In this document: positions 13,389 through 18,197 of the stretch, piece after piece | Layout: every line of letters starts with the position of its first letter | Numbering within the stretch: position 1 is the first letter of the stretch | Source: JANMDN01 sp031376285 | Lineage (GTDB): Bacteria; Actinomycetota; Thermoleophilia; Miltoncostaeales; Miltoncostaeaceae | NCBI GenBank assembly: GCA_031376285.1 | Contig: JANMDN010000016.1 | Coordinates: 1 to 18,197 of the forward strand | DNA: 18,197 bases | Direction: 5' to 3' | Translations under genes and position numbers: made by a program | Notes under the pieces: model-generated | Seen by the model: only the letters and a program-made list of their open reading frames with translations | What the model was told of the DNA's origin: nothing | Database searches by the model: none

Positions 13389-14537
13389 TCACGGCGTGAG
13401 ACCCAGGCCCGGAAACGTTGGTAGTCCAAAGGTCTCTCCTGGCCCAAGGGCCTCCAGTTCAGCGTCCGTGGGGTACAGCTCACCGAGTGGAGCATCCGGC
13501 CAGACAACGATGCGTTCGTTCTCGTCGGAGTGCTCGTCGACGAGCCCCATGCAATGTAGGCGTGACGTGAAGCCGATGGTGTGGTCCCGGCCGATGAGTG
13601 CCAGCTCAAGCGGGGCTGTTACATCGGCGCGCTTGAGAATGACCTTCAGGCGGGCAATGGTCTCGGCTGGCGGGCCACAAAGGAGGCCGGTCGTTGCGAA
13701 ACCGGGAAACTCCGAGCGAACCTCCTGCCACGCAGTGACCCAGGCGTTCTCGTGCTTCACGACATCGGGAGGCCGATCGTCGACGTGCGGCTCGAACGGC
13801 TCGTGCAGTTCGATGATCACGCTGTGCATATCGCCGTCAACTCGCCCACTGACGGCGCAGCTCCCACTCCCGGTTGTTCGAACCTGCCAGCCGACGAGCC
13901 GCAACCGTCGAATCTCGGCCTCGGCGATCTCCGTAACAATGGGGAGCGAGCGGCACCATCCGGTCTCGCCTGCGCGAAGTTCCTGGGCGGTCCACCCGCC
14001 GCCTCCCCAGAGCCGCTCGACGCGTCGTTGGAGGGGCGCAAGCTGGGCGGTCGCTTTCTCATACCCTGCCGGGACGGTCGTCTGATCGAGTCGCTCGCAG
14101 ATGCTCTTGTCTGCGGTCGGATAGACCGTGACATCGCCAGCCGTCTGCGACACGCACGCCACGAGTGGAGGGACGGTCTTGGTTCGACGATCGACCATGG
14201 CACTCGCCCACAGCTCGGCGCAAATCGTCACCGGATCGCGACCGTCAGGCACTGCCGTGCCAGGGCCCGAGTTCGCACCGCGCTCTGCCGTCAACACGCA
14301 GTTGATGCCGGCCAGCGCGATCTTCTCATCAGATGGGCGCGCGACGTACGCGGCTGCACCGGCTGCGCAGACAACCGGGATGAGCACACCGACGACGATC
14401 CGACGACGACCAAAGCGAGACACTCGCCTCGGTCCGGCGTCTCGTGCTCGCGCGACGACGCTCATCACCTCAAGGTCGGTCAGCTCCAATTCGCGAGCGT
14501 CTGAGAGGGCTCGCTCGATGCGATCGCGATCGGTCAC
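13389..14537 (-). CDS. membrane-anchored protein, probable anti-sigma factor
   Basis: A 382-residue protein when started at GTG 14537 (VTDRDRIERALSDARELELT). This start overlaps the sigma-factor stop as GTGA and has GGAGG 6 bases upstream, so it is preferred over longer in-frame starts. Layout: ~45 cytoplasmic residues, one transmembrane helix at about 47-66 (RRIVVGVLIPVVCAAGAAAY), then ~310 extracytoplasmic residues with about six to eight Cys. The layout and coupling to an ECF sigma gene fit an anti-sigma factor. The N-terminal region lacks the HxxxCxxC zinc motif of ZAS-type anti-sigmas and is unusually short. The large outer domain may sense a signal. The anti-sigma role is inferred from context. 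Confidence 0.7.
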   Translation of the reverse strand: MTDRDRIERALSDARELELTDLEVMSVVARARDAGPRRVSRFGRRRIVVGVLIPVVCAAGAAAYVARPSDEKIALAGINCVLTAERGANSGPGTAVPDGRDPVTICAELWASAMVDRRTKTVPPLVACVSQTAGDVTVYPTADKSICERLDQTTVPAGYEKATAQLAPLQRRVERLWGGGGWTAQELRAGETGWCRSLPIVTEIAEAEIRRLRLVGWQVRTTGSGSCAVSGRVDGDMHSVIIELHEPFEPHVDDRPPDVVKHENAWVTAWQEVRSEFPGFATTGLLCGPPAETIARLKVILKRADVTAPLELALIGRDHTIGFTSRLHCMGLVDEHSDENERIVVWPDAPLGELYPTDAELEALGPGETFGLPTFPGLGLTP

Positions 14538-15109
14538 CTGACACCTCCAAAGAACGCAGCGGTCACAAGGTCGCGTAGTCGTGGGCTCCGGCGAAGGCTC
14601 CGCCGCGCCCGTGCCAGGTAGGCGGAGGCGGTGCCCTCCGGGCACCCGAGCGCGTCGGCAATCTGCGCCTCGCTGAGGTCGTGTACGTAGCGAAGAACCA
14701 TGGCCAGGTGCTGCTTTGGCGGCAGAGCCGCGAGCGCGTCGCGAATCGCCGCCGCCTCCCCGCTGTCTGTTGTGTCGATGGCGCTGGGCTCCTGACCGGG
14801 GGCGAGGTCGGCCAGCGGTGATTCATTCAGGATCCGTTGGCGTCGCGACCGTAGTGCCGTCATCGTGTGGCGAACGGCGATCCGGTGTGCCCAGGCGTCG
14901 AACCGACCCGGATCTCGAAGCGACGCGATCCCGCGCAACACGTCAACCGCCACGTCCTGGGCGATATCGCGGGCAGCCTCGCGGTCTCCGAGTGCGGCGG
15001 CAGCGGTCCGAAGCGCGGCGTTGCCCGCTCGACGCGCCAGTGGCTCGGCGGCGTCCCAATCGCCGGACTGGAGCCGCCGAGTGAGGTGCGCTGGATCGTC
15101 GTCAGTCAC
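14534..15109 (-). CDS. ECF-type RNA polymerase sigma factor
   Basis: A 191-residue protein from GTG 15109, chosen because GGAGG lies 6 bases upstream; longer in-frame starts add a basic unlikely N-terminus. Region 2 spans about residues 25-92 (ALGDREAARDIAQDVAVDVLRGI and RFDAWAHRIAVRHTMTALRSRR). Region 4 spans about 121-174 (RDALAALPPKQHLAMVLRYV, LSEAQIADALGCPEGTASAY, LARARRSLRR), a helix-turn-helix for the -35 element. This is the SigE/RpoE-like two-domain plan lacking regions 1 and 3. The gene is first in a two-gene operon with a membrane protein translated from an overlapping start. I could not identify a self-regulated ECF promoter upstream. Confidence 0.92.
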   Translation of the reverse strand: MTDDDPAHLTRRLQSGDWDAAEPLARRAGNAALRTAAAALGDREAARDIAQDVAVDVLRGIASLRDPGRFDAWAHRIAVRHTMTALRSRRQRILNESPLADLAPGQEPSAIDTTDSGEAAAIRDALAALPPKQHLAMVLRYVHDLSEAQIADALGCPEGTASAYLARARRSLRRSPRLRDLVTAAFFGGVR

Positions 15110-15693
15110 GAATTTCCTCCGAGGAAGTCTGGATGGTTCGCAATGTCTGTGCGACCGAAGGGCCAATTCCCTGCACTCATCGAGGCTGAGCTTGGGTCGA
15201 TGAACCGTTCGGACCGGATCACTTGGTCCCTTCGCGCACTCGCCACAACCTCAAGAAGGCATCGTCGTGTTGCCGTTGATACCGAGTCTGACCTGGTGGC
15301 GGGGCTTTGATCGCAGTTCCCGGAACCACGTGGCGTGCCCCACTTTCGCTCAGCCGCAGGCTCCCCGGCGCTTCTGGATTTCATCGATCGGCGTTTGCTT
15401 CCCGAGACTTCTTGACCCGCGCGGGGCGTCCTGGGACATCGACTCGGCTGCGAGGGCTAGCTGACGGGTGTTAGGCGAGGCTAGAGTCATGTGACAATGT
15501 TGATGATCGCGTCCGTGTCGGCCGAGGTCGCGGGCGTCCGTGCCCTGTCACGGTCAGACCTTGCGTTCCAGCACCTGTTCCAAGACGTGAGACGGATGCT
15601 CGAACGCAAGGTCTGACTGTGACCACCAGGGCTGGATGCCCCCACGACCAAAGGCCGTGGATCCTGACCGGCGGCCGACGTACGCTCTCGGTT
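15110..15693. other. intergenic region between sigma gene and acetyltransferase, with repeat
   Basis: About 580 bases between divergent genes. Positions 15110-15530 show no gene I would support. Positions 15531-15621 hold the most regular hairpin copy of the repeat family, and the rest leads into the acetyltransferase gene. Confidence 0.55.
15531..15621. repeat. hairpin repeat copy with perfect 16-bp core arms
   Basis: The 17-mer in reverse orientation (15531-15547) is followed by arms GTCAGACCTTGCGTTC (15553-15568) and GAACGCAAGGTCTGAC (15602-15617), exact inverted copies. Extending outward and inward gives ~25-bp arms (15549-15573 and 15597-15621) with two mismatches, around a 23-base loop. 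Confidence 0.85.
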
Positions 15694-16242
15694 GTGACCG
15701 ACTCCGTTCTGCTTCCGTACCCGGATCCGCCGCTGACCGACGGGACGGTCCTCCTCCGACGCTGGCTCCTCACCGACTTGGGATGCGTCGAAGAAGCATC
15801 CCACGACCCCTACATCCCCGAGACCACGACGGTTCCGGAGAACTACTCCGACGCCGAGGGTCGCGCCTGGATCGAACGGCAATGGGCGAGGGCAGACGAC
15901 GGCATAGGGCTATCGCTTGCAATCGTCGATGCCCGATCTGGGGATGCTGTCGGGCTCGTCGTGCTCATGGTCCGACCGGGCCCGCGCTGTGCCAGTGTCG
16001 GCTACTGGATCATCCCCCGTGAGAGAGGACGAGGCTGCGCATCCCGGGCCGTTGGGCTGCTCGCAGAATGGGCACTGACACACGGTGGCCTTGCCCGGAT
16101 CGAGGCGTTTGTCGAACCCGACAACGCGATCTCCCAGAGGATCCTGGAAGGTATCGGGTTTCTTCGCGAGGAGTACCTGCGCTCGGAGCTATCGCTTCCA
16201 AGCCGCCGCGCGGACGTCGTTCGATTTGCCCTTACGCCGTAG
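15694..16242 (+). CDS. GNAT-family N-acetyltransferase (RimJ/RimL-like)
   Basis: From GTG 15694 the protein has 182 residues, opening TDSVLLPYPDPPLTDGTVLLRRW, the usual beta-1 and helix-1 region of RimJ/RimL-type acetyltransferases. The acetyl-CoA loop is seen as GYWIIPRERGRGCASRAVGLLAEWAL, followed by RIEAFVEPDNAISQRILEGIGF, the conserved N-S-x-R-x-L-E-K-x-G-F-like end of the fold. An open frame extends upstream to 15619, but those bases belong to the repeat element, so the later GTG is preferred. The start has no obvious Shine-Dalgarno. The substrate is unknown; this branch includes ribosomal-protein and antibiotic acetylases. Confidence 0.88.
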   Translation: MTDSVLLPYPDPPLTDGTVLLRRWLLTDLGCVEEASHDPYIPETTTVPENYSDAEGRAWIERQWARADDGIGLSLAIVDARSGDAVGLVVLMVRPGPRCASVGYWIIPRERGRGCASRAVGLLAEWALTHGGLARIEAFVEPDNAISQRILEGIGFLREEYLRSELSLPSRRADVVRFALTP

Positions 16243-16287
16243 ACGAACTCACGACCTGAGTCGAAGCGGCTGGACGTCCTCTATCCG

Positions 16288-16432
16288 CGGGCGTCCGTGC
16301 CCTGTCGGGGTCACGGGCGTCCGTGGACTGCTGGGTCATAGTGGTGTCAGACCTTGCGTTCGAGCACTCGTTTCATGCTGCGGGACAACGGCTCCAACGC
16401 ATGTTCTGACCCCCACAGGGCACGGACGCCCG
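16288..16432. repeat. composite dispersed repeat abutting truncated repSA
   Basis: It contains a reverse 17-mer (16288-16304), a partial reverse 17-mer (16314-16330), a left arm GTCAGACCTTGCGTTC (16346-16361), a degenerate right arm (16395-16410) and a forward 17-mer (16416-16432). The loop bases ACTCGTTTCATGC (after the left arm) are the complement of those in copy 1 near 5178-5190. Positions 16324-16344 and 5128-5148 share a 21-base segment with one difference. Confidence 0.8.
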
Positions 16433-16704
16433 TTTCGGCCGCCAGCCAAGCCCGCGAAGAGGAGCTGCCAGACGTCGCCTTGGTACTCCCACGAGCAGGC
16501 CGGGCAGACCGACTCGCGCCGGTTTCGGCAGCGCACGAGCAGTGTTCGCTCAATTGTCCTGCCCGACTTGGACGTGGTCTCCGACCGGAGCCGGATTGGA
16601 CGCTGGCAGTGGCCGCACGAGCGCACCTGCTCGAAGAAGCGCTCGCGGGTGGGATCGTTCACGCGGGCGATCACTTGAGCGAGTGTCGCCGCGTCGAGGA
16701 TCAC
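16336..16704 (-). pseudogene. RepSA-like replication initiator of an AICE, truncated
   Basis: The best start is GTG 16704, overlapping the upstream translocase stop as GTGA. The N-terminal ~90 residues (VILDAATLAQVIARVNDPTR, then CGHCQRP, then LLVRCRNRRESVCPACSWEYQGDVWQLLFAGLAGG) match the start of actinobacterial RepSA-type rolling-circle initiators, including the paired Cys motifs. Full RepSA proteins are several hundred residues. Here similarity ends after GLAGGRN, at about 16433, exactly where the 17-mer repeat begins; the remaining residues to the stop at 16336 are encoded by repeat sequence. The catalytic HUH and Tyr region is therefore missing and the product should be inactive. It lies downstream of the TraSA-like gene, as in AICEs. 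Confidence 0.75.
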
Positions 16705-18095
16705 GCCGCCCACAGGTCGACCTCCGGTCCCGCCGTGCGCTCGATCGCGCGCGGAGCTGGATACGTGCGGGCCAATTCGGCAATGTCGTCGTCGGTCACG
16801 TAGGCCGCTCGCACTCGGATGGGCTCGGCCTGGCCGTCGAGGCGCACGTAGCCGACGCCAGGCTGCGACTCGGCGATCTGGTCGCAGAGGGCGCCGCGGT
16901 CGCGGGACCCGGCGCCGAGCACCATGTCGACCTGCTGAGGCTCGTCGAGCCGCAGTGCGACGCGCGTCGGAAAGAGGTTCCGCAGGCCTAGGACCTCCTT
17001 CCGTGGGTCCTGAAGCGCGGCGACGACGTTCACGCCAACGGCGCGGCCTTGGGTGAGGAGCAGCGCGAGCGACTGGTTGATCCTCTCGCGGAGCTTGCGA
17101 TCGGGCAGGTACGCCGTGAGGTTCGCCACCTCGTCGATGATCACCACGACCATCGGCTCATCGAGTGTCGCGCGGTGCTGGCGGGTCACACCCGCCAGGC
17201 GTTGGGCGCGGGCCTTCATGAGCGCAACCGCGTTGTCGAGCAGCTCGGCCATCCGCTCAAAGTCCTGGGCCTCGAAACGAGCGAACATCGCCTGGCCAGG
17301 CGCGAGTTCCATGCCGCCCTTTGGGTCGATCACCCATAGCTCGACCACGCCTACGGCGACCTGGCGCGCAAGCGACCGGATGATCGACCAGACGACCGAG
17401 CCCTTGCCGGCCCCGGTCACGCCAGCGACGAGGACATGGGTTCCTTCGAGGCGGATGGTCCACTCGTGGCCGTTCTCGACGGTGCCGACCGGCAGGGCGT
17501 CGAGCTGTGGCGCGTCGGGCACGGGGAGCGCAGGCACGGTGTGCGTGAGCGTGTCGGCGTAGTGGAACTCCAGCCAGACGGCTCCGGGGCCGGTGCGGCG
17601 GACGCGGCACACGCGAGCGCGCATCGAGTGGGCAAGGCCATCGGCGGCCTTCTCGAAGTCGTCCGGGGTCTGGCCGTGGAGCAGGATCACGAGGACGCGG
17701 TCGACGTGGTCCGAGCACCGGAGCTTGTGGAGCTTCGGGTAGTCGGTCCGGTCGCGGGTCTTGATCGCGAGGGAGTTGTAGGTCATCGCCGGCTTCCAGC
17801 GGGCCTCGTAGCGCCAGACCATCCGCCACCTGCGGCGCAGTGGGCGGGCGACGCAGGCTCGGAACGAGCCACGATGGACGAGCCACCACAGGCCGAGGCC
17901 CGCGGCGGCGAGGACGGCGATGCCGAGCGTCGGCTGCCACCCGAGGTAGACGGTTCCTGCGACGCTCCCGGCGGTGAGCAGTGCGCAGAGCGGGTGGCCG
18001 AAGAGCCACATCAGCAGCTTGAGCGCGTTGCCGATGGTGAGTTCGGCGACGATGGTCAGCAGGTCGTCGGGCGGCTTCTTGTCGTAGGTGTGCAT
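16701..18095 (-). CDS. FtsK/SpoIIIE-type DNA translocase of an AICE (TraSA/TraB-like)
   Basis: A 464-residue protein with two probable transmembrane helices at about 33-51 and 56-74, then a linker and one FtsK-type ATPase domain. Walker A is GVTGAGKGS (225-233), Walker B VVVIIDEVANL (316-326), with WVIDPKGG after the first strand and LLLTQGRAVGVNVVAALQDP further on. In actinobacterial integrative elements and plasmids such proteins form a hexameric pump that transfers double-stranded DNA at hyphal or cell contact. The gene order, translocase then RepSA with a 4-base overlap, is the AICE order. The reading frame is intact. Upstream of the start the sequence degenerates into G/C homopolymers, so the promoter cannot be read. 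Chromosomal FtsK is unlikely because of the small size and partner gene. Confidence 0.88.
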   Translation of the reverse strand: MHTYDKKPPDDLLTIVAELTIGNALKLLMWLFGHPLCALLTAGSVAGTVYLGWQPTLGIAVLAAAGLGLWWLVHRGSFRACVARPLRRRWRMVWRYEARWKPAMTYNSLAIKTRDRTDYPKLHKLRCSDHVDRVLVILLHGQTPDDFEKAADGLAHSMRARVCRVRRTGPGAVWLEFHYADTLTHTVPALPVPDAPQLDALPVGTVENGHEWTIRLEGTHVLVAGVTGAGKGSVVWSIIRSLARQVAVGVVELWVIDPKGGMELAPGQAMFARFEAQDFERMAELLDNAVALMKARAQRLAGVTRQHRATLDEPMVVVIIDEVANLTAYLPDRKLRERINQSLALLLTQGRAVGVNVVAALQDPRKEVLGLRNLFPTRVALRLDEPQQVDMVLGAGSRDRGALCDQIAESQPGVGYVRLDGQAEPIRVRAAYVTDDDIAELARTYPAPRAIERTAGPEVDLWAA

Positions 18096-18117
18096 CCCGG
18101 TTGGTTCCCTTCCCGGG

Positions 18118-18197
18118 TCGGCGGGGGGGCCCCCGCGCCCCCCCCCCCCCCACCCCGGTGTGGTTGTGAACGGGGGGGGGGGGCAGCGGGCGGGGGG
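18118..18197. other. G/C homopolymer-rich contig end, probably unreliable sequence
   Basis: Long runs of only G or only C fill the last ~80 bases (for example 18139-18151 and 18169-18181). No gene or structured element is supported there. It resembles a low-coverage or miscalled contig end. Confidence 0.6.

Noticed and set aside
13581..14504. Plus-strand open frame of ~307 codons opposite the probable anti-sigma gene
   Set aside because: No motif, and the minus frame has a transmembrane helix plus RBS-supported coupling to the sigma gene.
5218..16432. CRISPR array as an explanation for the repeats
   Set aside because: Spacing is irregular (tens of bases to kilobases), orientation is mixed, real genes lie between copies and no cas gene is present.
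16701..18095. Chromosomal FtsK
   Set aside because: Too short, only two membrane helices, no gamma domain, and directly coupled to a RepSA-like gene.
17257..18153. Minus-strand open frame of ~298 codons in another frame of the translocase gene
   Set aside because: Extreme Arg/Pro content; the translocase frame has Walker A and B motifs.

Overview
The window is GC-rich DNA from an actinobacterium, most likely the class Thermoleophilia (Solirubrobacterales-like). Grounds for this: frequent GTG starts, several promoter-like sequences placed so that transcripts would be leaderless, a short-collagen secreted protein of a kind I associate with that class, and a TraSA/RepSA gene pair typical of actinobacterial integrative and conjugative elements (AICEs). 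This placement is inference. No rRNA, intact tRNA or universal marker gene is present. The left edge cuts a gene. The last ~80 bases are G/C homopolymer runs that look like poor assembly sequence.

Layout. 1-2141: 3' part of a secreted PKD plus Asp-box (BNR) sialidase-like protein. 2152-4841 (minus): an accessory cluster with a FitAB/VapBC-type toxin-antitoxin pair, an unknown protein, and a DUF433-DUF5615 pair. 5247-5903 (minus): exported collagen-like protein. 6095-6937 (plus): ArsR-family repressor and SRPBCC/AHSA1 protein operon with a 12-bp-arm operator that contains the start codon. 6964-7884 (minus): SAM methyltransferase. 8447-9517 (minus): secreted Cys-rich protein. 10299-11096 (plus): second SAM methyltransferase. 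11350-12722: IS110-family insertion sequence whose transposase has two frameshifts. 12751-13197 (minus): small secreted protein. 13389-15109 (minus): ECF sigma factor with a translationally coupled membrane-anchored probable anti-sigma factor. 15694-16242 (plus): GNAT acetyltransferase. 16433-18095 (minus): AICE remnant, an FtsK/TraSA-like translocase followed by a truncated RepSA-like initiator.

The most unusual feature is a family of dispersed intergenic repeats. A 17-mer, CAGGGCACGGACGCCCG or its complement, occurs eight times with at most one mismatch (5218, 8371, 10052, 12723, 13323, 15531, 16288, 16416). It usually lies beside arms of GAACGCAAGGTCTGAC, which form hairpins of up to 25 bp. 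A longer ~150-160 bp block is shared by 4975-5135 and 8208-8355. The repeats lie between genes and also at scars: one abuts the point where the repSA-like gene loses its similarity, and two half-elements flank the IS110. I read them as a REP/MITE-like family, possibly one used as an insertion target by IS110. I do not recognise it as a described family.
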